Position numbers and translations under genes: made by a program. This document shows, piece by piece, positions 14,227 through 20,754 of a DNA stretch of 20,754 bases (position 1 is its first letter; every line of letters begins with the position of its first letter). Source of the DNA: Pseudomonadales bacterium (GTDB taxonomy: Bacteria > Pseudomonadota > Gammaproteobacteria > Pseudomonadales > Pseudohongiellaceae). The stretch is taken from the NCBI GenBank assembly GCA_022360535.1, contig JAKSCP010000316.1, positions 1 through 20,754 of the forward strand. The letters are read 5' to 3'. The notes beneath the pieces were generated by a model. That model was given only the letters and a program-made list of their open reading frames with translations. It did not search any database and had not been told where the DNA came from.

Positions 14227-15597
14227 ATGGCGCGAGCTAGCCTTTTAAGATTACTGGTAATCAAGATCGTTCTCGCTGTAGGCATGCTGAGTTTGCTGAT
14301 GCTGGTATCATCACGGTTGCAAGCTGCAGAAGCGCACCTGGTACGACTCAATGGTGCCATAGGGCCCGCCAGTTCGGACTTTGTAATGCGTGCAATAGAC
14401 GAAGCAGCGCTAGTGCAAGCGGATCTGGTGATCATTCAACTGGATACTCCTGGTGGGCTTGATGTCTCAATGCGAGACATCATCCGGCACATTCTCGCAT
14501 CGCCAGTACCGGTAGTGACCTGGGTAGCGCCAAATGGCGCGCGAGCTGCGAGTGCAGGAACTTACATCCTGTATGCCAGTCATTTTGCTGCCATGGCTCC
14601 AGCCACTAATGTCGGTTCTTCCACCCCGGTCAGTATAGGTGGCAATCCTTTCCCTTTACCCACAACGCCACAACCGGAAGATGAATCACCCGAAGACAGC
14701 GCTGCATCTGCGGGCAATGCGATGGAGCGCAAGGTAATCAACGATGCGGTGGCTTACATAAAAGGGCTGGCTGAATTGCGTGGCCGCAATCAGGAGTGGG
14801 CCGAGCTTACTGTTATCGAAGCAGCAAATCTAACTGCTTCCGAAGCTCTTGAGAATAATGTGATCGACCTTGTCGCTGCCGACCTGGAAAGTCTACTGCA
14901 ACAGCTAAACGGGCGCAGTACAACAATTGAAGGCCAACAAATTACTCTGGATTTGAGCCAATACACCGTCACTACCGTGGAGCCGGACTGGCGCAACGAA
15001 TTCCTTTCAATGATCACCGATCCTAATGTGGCCTACATATTATTAATGATTGGTATCTATGGATTGATTCTGGAGTTCTACAATCCTGGTCTCGGCTTAC
15101 CCGGAATTGCTGGTGTGATCTGTTTATTGCTAGGTGCCTATGCATTACAGATGTTGCCAATCAATTATGTCGGTCTTGCTTTAATCGTTGTAGGAATCGG
15201 GCTCATGGTAACCGAGGCAATGTCCCCAAGTTTTGGTGTATTCGGTTTGGGTGGAGTAGTGGCCTTCGTCCTGGGATCAGTCATCCTGATGGATACTGAA
15301 TTAGAGGCGTTTCGAATATCCATTGGAATCATTGCTGCTTTCGCAGTGGCTTCGGCTGGCATTTTTCTATTCGTATTGGGCATGCTGGTACGCGCGCGTC
15401 AGCAAAAAGTAGTGAGCGGTATGGAGGCGATGATTGGTGGTCCCGGTATCGCGCTACAAGCTTTCGATCGGTCTGGTCACGTTCGAGCATTCAGCGAAAA
15501 CTGGAAGGCTGAATCGGATGAGCCAATCGAGGAAGGCGAAGAAGTTCAAATTACAGGCATCAACGGCCTGACCCTAAAAGTCAAAAAGCAGGAGTAA
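14227..15597 (+). CDS. NfeD family membrane serine protease (ClpP-like domain plus NfeD domain)
   Basis: A 456-residue long-form NfeD: signal peptide (about 1-33), ClpP-class protease domain (about 36-225), four or five membrane helices (about 265-395), and a small C-terminal beta-rich OB-fold domain (about 405-456, ending GLTLKVKK). The catalytic serine is S109 in GARAASAGTYI, in a setting typical of the family, and the general-base lysine is probably K169 in ERKVINDAVAYI. DTPGGL (73-78) forms the oxyanion region. Between them is a Pro/Glu/Ser-rich insert (about 140-162). Long-form NfeD proteins cleave the C-terminal hydrophobic end of their operon-partner stomatin, and a slipin follows here after five bases. 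A perfect FNR box lies upstream. Confidence 0.9.
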   Translation: MARASLLRLLVIKIVLAVGMLSLLMLVSSRLQAAEAHLVRLNGAIGPASSDFVMRAIDEAALVQADLVIIQLDTPGGLDVSMRDIIRHILASPVPVVTWVAPNGARAASAGTYILYASHFAAMAPATNVGSSTPVSIGGNPFPLPTTPQPEDESPEDSAASAGNAMERKVINDAVAYIKGLAELRGRNQEWAELTVIEAANLTASEALENNVIDLVAADLESLLQQLNGRSTTIEGQQITLDLSQYTVTTVEPDWRNEFLSMITDPNVAYILLMIGIYGLILEFYNPGLGLPGIAGVICLLLGAYALQMLPINYVGLALIVVGIGLMVTEAMSPSFGVFGLGGVVAFVLGSVILMDTELEAFRISIGIIAAFAVASAGIFLFVLGMLVRARQQKVVSGMEAMIGGPGIALQAFDRSGHVRAFSENWKAESDEPIEEGEEVQITGINGLTLKVKKQE

Positions 15598-15602
15598 GTC
15601 CT

Positions 15603-16364
15603 ATGGAACCATTTACAATTTCTTTGGCCGCAATACTTCTGGCGCTACTCATCAGTGTTTTTCGTATTCTCAGGGAATATGAAAGGGGTGTGATTTTCAT
15701 GTTGGGCAGGTTCTACAAAGTGAAGGGACCTGGCCTGATCATCGTAATCCCATTCTTACAACAAATGGTAAAAGTCAGTCTAAGAATCATCGTCTGGGAC
15801 ATCCCAACTCAAGATCTAATCACCCGGGACAACGTGTCAGTTAAAGTAAACGCAGTTTTGTATTTTCGAGTCGTAGACCCTGAAAAAGCCATCATTAATG
15901 TTGAAGACTTCATGGAAGCTACAGGGCAATTGGCCCAAACCACATTGCGGTCGGTACTGGGCCAACACGAATTAGATGAGTTGTTGGCAGAGCGAGATCG
16001 ACTTAACGCCGATGTGCAAGAAATACTCGATACACAGACCGATAGTTGGGGCATTAAGGTCTCTAACGTTGAGATTAAACATGTGGATCTGGATGAAAGC
16101 ATGGTCAGAGCAATCGCGAAACAAGCTGAAGCAGAGCGTGTCCGACGAGCGAAAGTTATTCACGCTGCTGGCGAGTTTGAAGCTTCGGAAAAGCTTGTTG
16201 AAGCAGCCGCCCAACTGACTACACAGTCAGAGTCCATGCAATTGCGCTATCTACAAACACTAACGGAAATTGCCGGAGAGAAGAGCTCTACTATAGTTTT
16301 TCCCCTACCCATGCAATTAATTGAAAATTTCTCAAAGATGCTGGGAAAACGAGCCAGTGACTAG
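15603..16364 (+). CDS. Slipin/stomatin-like SPFH-domain membrane protein
   Basis: This 253-residue protein has an N-terminal membrane anchor (about residues 5-22), an SPFH/band-7 domain (REYERGVIFMLGRF, PGLIIVIPF, DIPTQDLITRDNVSV, LRSVLGQHELDELLAERD) and a helical coiled-coil tail (about 165-235). Slipins form oligomers that organise membrane microdomains. The C-terminal hydrophobic stretch STIVFPLPMQLIENF resembles the region that archaeal NfeD protease cuts in its stomatin partner. GGAG overlapping the upstream stop region serves as ribosome-binding site, five bases separate the genes, and the pair is a classic NfeD-stomatin operon linked to membrane quality control. Confidence 0.94.
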   Translation: MEPFTISLAAILLALLISVFRILREYERGVIFMLGRFYKVKGPGLIIVIPFLQQMVKVSLRIIVWDIPTQDLITRDNVSVKVNAVLYFRVVDPEKAIINVEDFMEATGQLAQTTLRSVLGQHELDELLAERDRLNADVQEILDTQTDSWGIKVSNVEIKHVDLDESMVRAIAKQAEAERVRRAKVIHAAGEFEASEKLVEAAAQLTTQSESMQLRYLQTLTEIAGEKSSTIVFPLPMQLIENFSKMLGKRASD

Positions 16365-16418
16365 AAGTTCGTAAAGCCTGGAGTGCGGCATCCTTAAGCT
16401 TAGTAGCTTCAAATAAAT

Positions 16419-16439
16419 CCGGGAAACGATTCTCGGTTT
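16419..16439 (+). terminator. Terminator candidate after slipin gene
   Basis: CCGGGAA-ACGA-TTCTCGG (16419-16436) forms a 7-bp stem with one G-U pair and a 4-base loop, followed by only TTT. It lies 55 bases after the slipin stop and before the cotransporter gene. The short T run makes termination strength doubtful. Confidence 0.4.
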
Positions 16440-16558
16440 GGTGGAGATGGAAGGCGAATCCACTAAGCAGAAATCGTTCGAACGACTACGAGCGAAAGGA
16501 AAACAGGCCAACTAACACTGCTCGTCTGTCTCGGCGCGGGATTGGTGTTTGCGAGTAA

Positions 16559-18259
16559 ATGATTGCCTCTGTACCAGAACTCAATTTCGTATTCGGGCTG
16601 GGCATATTCCTGCTCGGCATGTCCCAGCTCGAACATGGAATTCGTAGACTCAGCGATTCCCGATTAAGACACTGGCTACGGACCAGCACCGGAACCCCTC
16701 TGAGTAGTGTGATCACTGGTACAGTATCTACCGCTTTGCTACAGAGCAGTTCGATGGTCAGCCTACTGGTTTTAGCGTTCGCCAGCGCGGGGCTAATTCC
16801 TTTCGTTAACTCTGTAGGCATAATCCTCGGAGCCAACTTGGGGACGACCCTTACAGGGTGGCTGGTCGCCATTTTCGGTTTCAAGCTAAGCCTGGAGGTC
16901 ATCGCGCTTCCGCTAATGGGTATCTCCGCCTACTTTCTGGCTATCAGCAAACGGGAAGCTCAGCTGCATTCCATCGCTATTGTTGTATTTGGTATTGCAC
17001 TACTCCTGTTTGGGCTGGACCTAATGAAAAGCGGAATGGAGTCTATTCCAGAGCGATGGAATGTGGATGTCCTCCAAGGGCACTATCTGATTTTCTACCT
17101 TCTGTTTGGCATTGGAATTACCTTTCTGGTGCAATCCAGTTCGGCAGTAATGATGATGGCGTTGGCTGCTCTGAATGCTGAGATCATTGGCTTGCCTGAA
17201 GCAGTAGCTCTGGTCATTGGCGCTGACTTGGGTACGACCAGTACCACCGCCTTGGGAAGCATCAACGGCAGTTCGATAAAAAGGAAACTTGCCTTCGCCC
17301 ATTTCAGCTACAACCTTGTAGTGGATGTCGCCGCGTTTGTTTTTCTATTGCCAGTTCTTCCGGCATTGACCAGATTGATTGCACTATCGGACCCGCTTTT
17401 TACTCTGGTTGCCTTTCATAGTTTTATGAATGCCGTGGGGCTCATTGTGTTCCTGCCTTTTCTGAGTTTCTTCGCAGGACTAATCGATCAGCTATTCTTG
17501 CGCGGCAAAGCGCAGCCAAGCAACTTACTGGATAGAGTTACGCCAGACGTTGTTGATGCTGCGTTGGTAGCGTTGCGAAGCACGGTTGAGCAGATAACTC
17601 TGCAGGCGGCGTGTAACAGTCTGAGATTCTTCAATCTGAAACCAGAGCAACTCAAGATTGTTGAAAACAGTAGCAAAGATGTCAGGCTTGGGGTTACTCA
17701 TCAGGACTTCAGTAAAGGCTATGAAGACCTCAAGAATCAGGAAGGGGAGATAATTGCCTATTCGATAAAGATTCAAAAACAACCTCTAGCGCCGAACGAG
17801 ATTGATGAGCTGGAAAAGATGCGAGCGATTACGCGGCATGTGGTTTTCAGCAACAAGAGCCTGAAAGATATTCTGCAGGATCTTCAGCAACTTAGGTACA
17901 GCACAAGCCCGCTTATGCATGATCTTTATGACATGCATAAGCAATTTCAGAAAAAGACCTATGAGAGTGTGATTGAGCTGTTGCTTGGAGACCACACAAA
18001 AGAATTCGTCCTGGAAGAGTTGGTCGACATACAGAAAGCTAATGACGATCATCTAAACAAGGCCAATTTATTCGTACAAGATCAGGTAAGCAAAGAACCA
18101 TCGGCTGGTGCAGCCGCTTCCATCCAATTTAATACTAACCGGGAAATCAGGCATGCATTAAAAACTCTAATCAAAGCTGTTGAGCTGCTAGTGGACTCCC
18201 AGGAACGTTCAAGGCCTGATCATATCCAGCCTGAATTTGTTGGTTTGACCGAGAGTTGA
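16559..18259 (+). CDS. Na+/phosphate cotransporter family protein (NptA/YjbB-like) with PhoU-like tail
   Basis: A 566-residue protein with two inverted Na/Pi-cotransporter repeats, each carrying the QSSS substrate and sodium motif: Q62-S-S-S in TALLQSSSMVSLL and Q192-S-S-S in FLVQSSSAVMMM. Each is followed by a GA(N/D)LGTT motif. About nine membrane helices occupy residues 8-330. The remainder (about 345-545) is soluble and helical with the look of a PhoU-like domain, as in bacterial NptA/YjbB proteins, which transport or export phosphate. An in-frame TAA directly precedes the ATG at 16559, fixing the earliest possible start; no strong ribosome-binding site is visible. It appears to be transcribed alone, and I see no Pho box in front of it. 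Confidence 0.92.
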   Translation: MIASVPELNFVFGLGIFLLGMSQLEHGIRRLSDSRLRHWLRTSTGTPLSSVITGTVSTALLQSSSMVSLLVLAFASAGLIPFVNSVGIILGANLGTTLTGWLVAIFGFKLSLEVIALPLMGISAYFLAISKREAQLHSIAIVVFGIALLLFGLDLMKSGMESIPERWNVDVLQGHYLIFYLLFGIGITFLVQSSSAVMMMALAALNAEIIGLPEAVALVIGADLGTTSTTALGSINGSSIKRKLAFAHFSYNLVVDVAAFVFLLPVLPALTRLIALSDPLFTLVAFHSFMNAVGLIVFLPFLSFFAGLIDQLFLRGKAQPSNLLDRVTPDVVDAALVALRSTVEQITLQAACNSLRFFNLKPEQLKIVENSSKDVRLGVTHQDFSKGYEDLKNQEGEIIAYSIKIQKQPLAPNEIDELEKMRAITRHVVFSNKSLKDILQDLQQLRYSTSPLMHDLYDMHKQFQKKTYESVIELLLGDHTKEFVLEELVDIQKANDDHLNKANLFVQDQVSKEPSAGAAASIQFNTNREIRHALKTLIKAVELLVDSQERSRPDHIQPEFVGLTES

Positions 18260-18358
18260 GAATCTCTGGTGGTTGTTTTCGACTGACTGAGGGTCGCAGA
18301 AAGGGTTTAATGTCTTCACATGAGTAGGATTAGAGCAATTGAATAGTGGGCATGCGGA

Positions 18359-18379
18359 CTGATTTTGTAATTAAATCAG
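18359..18379. repeat. Perfect inverted repeat, 7-bp arms
   Basis: CTGATTT-TGTAATT-AAATCAG pairs perfectly, but no T run follows, so it is more like an operator than a terminator. It lies 100 bases after the cotransporter stop. Confidence 0.45.
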
Positions 18380-18505
18380 CAAGCTACAGTGCTGTGGCCA
18401 GAGACTGCGAAGAAGTGTGCAATGAAGTGGTCTTCGTGCCTCTTGCTACTACATCCCTTTAATCTAACTCCGCTGGTTAAGTGCCCAAACGAATTCAGAG
18501 CGACT

Positions 18506-18525
18506 TCAAAAGCATGTGCTTTTGA
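18506..18525. repeat. Perfect 20-bp palindrome
   Basis: TCAAAAGCA-TG-TGCTTTTGA has 9-bp arms around two bases. With A and T tracts on its sides it could be a weak bidirectional terminator or a protein-binding site. The stem has few GC pairs. Confidence 0.45.
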
Positions 18526-18928
18526 TATTGGAGTTGTGAGTAGACTGTTCTGATTCAATTCATCTTAAAACACTTTGGCAGAAGGATCATTTCCCTGTTG
18601 CCAAAACAAAGTGGTCAAGACATAAAAGTTTCTTACGTCGCGACCGTACTTCAACTCAGCAAGATTGCGACTTCATAGTGCGCATAACTGATTCCTTTAT
18701 TGCTTCTTGCACCTTAAGCGCCTCTTTTTTGAATCCCATTATTGCACTCATAGAGAGCAGTTTGTTTAACAACTGAACGTACCAAAACATTTTGGGCAAT
18801 AACTCAGTTGAATCTTTCCTGAGAAATTTCCGGCTAAACGAGTTCGAGAACCAGAATTCACAAGGCCTTGTAGTTACACCTACATTGTATAGGGGATTTG
18901 GTTCCTGGCAGACGCACCAATAAGTCAA

Positions 18929-18947
18929 ACCACAAAAACTATGTGGT
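18929..18947. repeat. Perfect inverted repeat, 6-bp arms
   Basis: ACCACA-AAAACTA-TGTGGT stands about 220 bases before the receptor start. It may be an operator of the receptor gene; no T run follows it on the plus strand. Confidence 0.4.
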
Positions 18948-19168
18948 CAAAAAAGAGGCAGAGCTAGTTGGCACAGTTTCTGCAAACCCTTAAGCAGAAA
19001 GTTTAGTACAGAAATGAAAAGGATCTCGCTTGTATCAACACGGGTGGGGAATCTTTCCAGTTCCAAAACACAAGTCGTCAGTCGAATCCTGACACCAAGA
19101 ACGATCATCGCGGCCTTCGAAAACCGTCAGTTCATGCACACACCATATTGTTCTAGGAGTGAAGCACC

Positions 19169-20754
19169 ATGTTTATCTCGCAGTCCAGCCCACAATCCGA
19201 AACTGCCAGGAAGTTTAGCTTAGCGTCAAAGTCCGCCTTGGCTTTTGCGATTGGGGCGGCAACCAGCATGCCCCAACTTGCCAGCGCGCAATCAGAGTCT
19301 GAACCTCAGATTGAATCCATTGTGATTACAGGGTCTCGCATCGCGAGGGATGGCTACGATTCACCTACGCCGATTTCCGTACTTGGACAGGAAGACTTGA
19401 ATGCAGAAGCTCCCGCCAACGTTGCCGAGTTCGCAATGACCCTGCCTTCTATCCAGGGCAGCACCACATCGTCGACCAGTTCGGGATCACTGAGTTCGGG
19501 CAATGCGGGTATCTCTTCACTTAACCTCCGCGGAATGGGCACTACACGCACATTGGTACTCTTCGACGGGCAGCGCAACGTGGTTTCGTCCGCAGCCGGT
19601 TTAGTGGACACCAATACCTTTCCGCAATCATTAATTGAACGCGTCGAAGTGTCCTCAGGAGGGGCTTCCGCGGCCTATGGCTCTGACGCCATCGCTGGTG
19701 TCGTGAACTTCATACTGGATCGGGATTTCACCGGCTTTAATACGGCGATAGAGCGCGGCGAGGCGGGTGAATACGATGCTGCCGATGAGCGTGTTGAACT
19801 GACCGCCGGATTTGATTTTGCTGATGGGCAAGGTCATATGCTGCTGTCCACTGAATATTTCGCCCGCGATGGGGTGCACTACACAGCTCCGGAGTGGGCT
19901 CAGACTGGCTACTTCGGTCTGCCGAATCCAGACTACGAACCGGATAACGGCCAACCTTTTTACATTGTTACTAATAACGTTGGTATTTCCAGCTATACCC
20001 CAGGCGGTCTGATCGTTGACGGTCCGCTGCGCGGCACCTATTTTGATCAGGGTGGCTCAGTCAATCAGCTCGACTTCGGCCCAATCGGTGGCCAATGGAT
20101 GATTGGTGGTGACTCGGTGTACAGCACTTCGGCAGCCCTCGGCACCAATTCGTTGCAGGCAGAGGACGAGCGTCAAAGTGTGTTTGGCCGCATTAGCTGG
20201 GAGTTTGCACCAAACCTGGAGGTGTATGCCCAGGCAAACTATGCGCGCTATGAAGGCTTCAGCTTTTACATCCGCCCTACTGATCGTAACCGTACGATCT
20301 CTATCGACAACGCTTTCCTGCCTCAGGAAATCGTTGATGCTATGACTGCGGAAGGTATCGATTCATTTCGCTTCAGTACCAACAATGCAGATTTTCCGGC
20401 ATCGGGGACCAACAACATCCGCGAGACCACACGCCTGGTACTCGGTGCGGATGGCTACTTTGATGCTTTTGGATACAACGTGGAATGGGATGGCTATATC
20501 CAGGTTGGTATGACTGACACCGATGAACATCAGCAACCGACGTTTGCTTTTGGCCCGCTTGCCGATGCTACCGACGCAGTGGTGGATCCTGCCAGCGGAG
20601 AAATCGTCTGTCGCTCGACCCTAACCAATCCAGGCCATGGTTGTGTGCCGTTGAACCGTTTTGGAGTCGGGGTCGCAAGCCAGGAAGGGTTGGACTATGT
20701 ATTGGGTCGTCCCCGCCGTGAGCAGGAATTGCAGCAGGACGTGGTTGGAGTGAA
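19169..20754 (+). CDS. TonB-dependent outer-membrane receptor, 5' part
   Basis: The frame is open from ATG 19169 to the window end (528 codons plus two bases), so the C-terminal part is missing; family members usually run to 900 residues or more. A long signal peptide ends at ASA-Q (cleavage near residue 40). A TonB-box-like segment, IESIVITGSRI (48-58), leads into the plug domain (about 65-180: PISVLGQEDL, SLNLRGMGTTRTLVLFDGQR, IERVEVSSGGASAAYGSDAIAGVVNFIL), then barrel strands begin. A Ser/Thr-rich loop (about 96-114) sits inside the plug. This type, common in marine and plant-associated proteobacteria, imports oligosaccharides, peptides or siderophores; the substrate is not evident. AGGAG (19155-19159) is nine bases before the ATG. 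Confidence 0.92.
   Translation, partial: MFISQSSPQSETARKFSLASKSALAFAIGAATSMPQLASAQSESEPQIESIVITGSRIARDGYDSPTPISVLGQEDLNAEAPANVAEFAMTLPSIQGSTTSSTSSGSLSSGNAGISSLNLRGMGTTRTLVLFDGQRNVVSSAAGLVDTNTFPQSLIERVEVSSGGASAAYGSDAIAGVVNFILDRDFTGFNTAIERGEAGEYDAADERVELTAGFDFADGQGHMLLSTEYFARDGVHYTAPEWAQTGYFGLPNPDYEPDNGQPFYIVTNNVGISSYTPGGLIVDGPLRGTYFDQGGSVNQLDFGPIGGQWMIGGDSVYSTSAALGTNSLQAEDERQSVFGRISWEFAPNLEVYAQANYARYEGFSFYIRPTDRNRTISIDNAFLPQEIVDAMTAEGIDSFRFSTNNADFPASGTNNIRETTRLVLGADGYFDAFGYNVEWDGYIQVGMTDTDEHQQPTFAFGPLADATDAVVDPASGEIVCRSTLTNPGHGCVPLNRFGVGVASQEGLDYVLGRPRREQELQQDVVGV

Larger units (their letters stand above)
18260..19168. other. 909-base AT-rich gap upstream of the TonB-dependent receptor gene
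   Basis: No convincing gene is seen. A minus-strand 90-codon frame (18656-18928) starts at TTG and has no recognisable domain. The region carries three perfect inverted repeats (18359-18379, 18506-18525, 18929-18947), listed separately. It looks like a regulatory region, or a decayed segment between two unrelated genes. The last bases provide an AGGAG ribosome-binding site for the receptor gene. Confidence 0.55.

Noticed and set aside
16467..16562. Open frame ending LLVCLGAGLVFASK with its TGA overlapping the cotransporter ATG
   Set aside because: It resembles a hydrophobic leader peptide, but has no ATG, GTG or usable TTG start before the hydrophobic part.
17252..17265. TTGGG-AAGC-ATCAA as an FNR box
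   Set aside because: Only 8 of 10 matches and deep inside the cotransporter coding region.
18656..18928. Minus-strand 90-codon open frame
   Set aside because: It begins at TTG without a clear ribosome-binding site, and I recognise no domain or signal. It may be a remnant, but I cannot support it as a gene.
19014..19223. 69-codon plus-strand frame overlapping the start of the receptor gene
   Set aside because: Overlaps the receptor's ribosome-binding site and signal peptide in another frame and has no recognisable content.

Overview
The window looks like chromosomal DNA of a free-living, probably marine, gammaproteobacterium. This is inferred from the gene families (TonB-dependent receptor, MipA/OmpV outer-membrane protein, MlaA, DUF4336, CmcJ/NvfI-type oxidoreductase, FNR with four cluster cysteines) and the moderate GC content; no marker gene fixes the taxon. 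I see no rRNA, tRNA, insertion sequence, integrase or CRISPR array.

Layout. 1-285: 3' end of a six-bladed beta-propeller (NHL/SMP-30-like) gene with a likely terminator. 642-1070 (minus): a DUF1801 protein. 1297-2295: a secreted TPR protein. 2667-5500: an outer-membrane MipA/OmpV protein followed by an OmpR-type response regulator and a membrane histidine kinase; an 11-bp tandem repeat in front of mipA is a candidate binding site for that regulator. 5864-8738: a tight four-gene operon (MlaA-like protein, CmcJ/NvfI-type dioxygenase-fold protein, DUF4336 protein, TetR regulator), whose promoter carries a palindrome filling the space between -35 and -10. 8839-9645: a CPBP-family membrane protease.

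9791-16364 reads as an oxygen/redox regulatory island. It holds a universal stress protein and an FNR-type regulator (both minus). Divergent from these is a FixL-like haem-PAS kinase translationally coupled to a FixJ-like regulator. Next comes a stand-alone degenerate receiver protein, resembling in position and architecture the FixT-type inhibitors of FixL, then an NfeD protease/slipin pair. Four good FNR/ANR boxes (one perfect, three with one mismatch) lie between these genes, three of them placed upstream of usp, the degenerate receiver and nfeD. The simplest model is that FixLJ and FNR report low oxygen, while FNR switches on the stress protein, the NfeD/slipin membrane-quality pair and a possible feedback inhibitor of FixL.

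16559-18259: a Na+/phosphate cotransporter with a PhoU-like tail. 18260-19168: about 0.9 kb without a convincing gene but with three perfect inverted repeats. 19169-20754: 5' part of a TonB-dependent receptor running off the end of the window.
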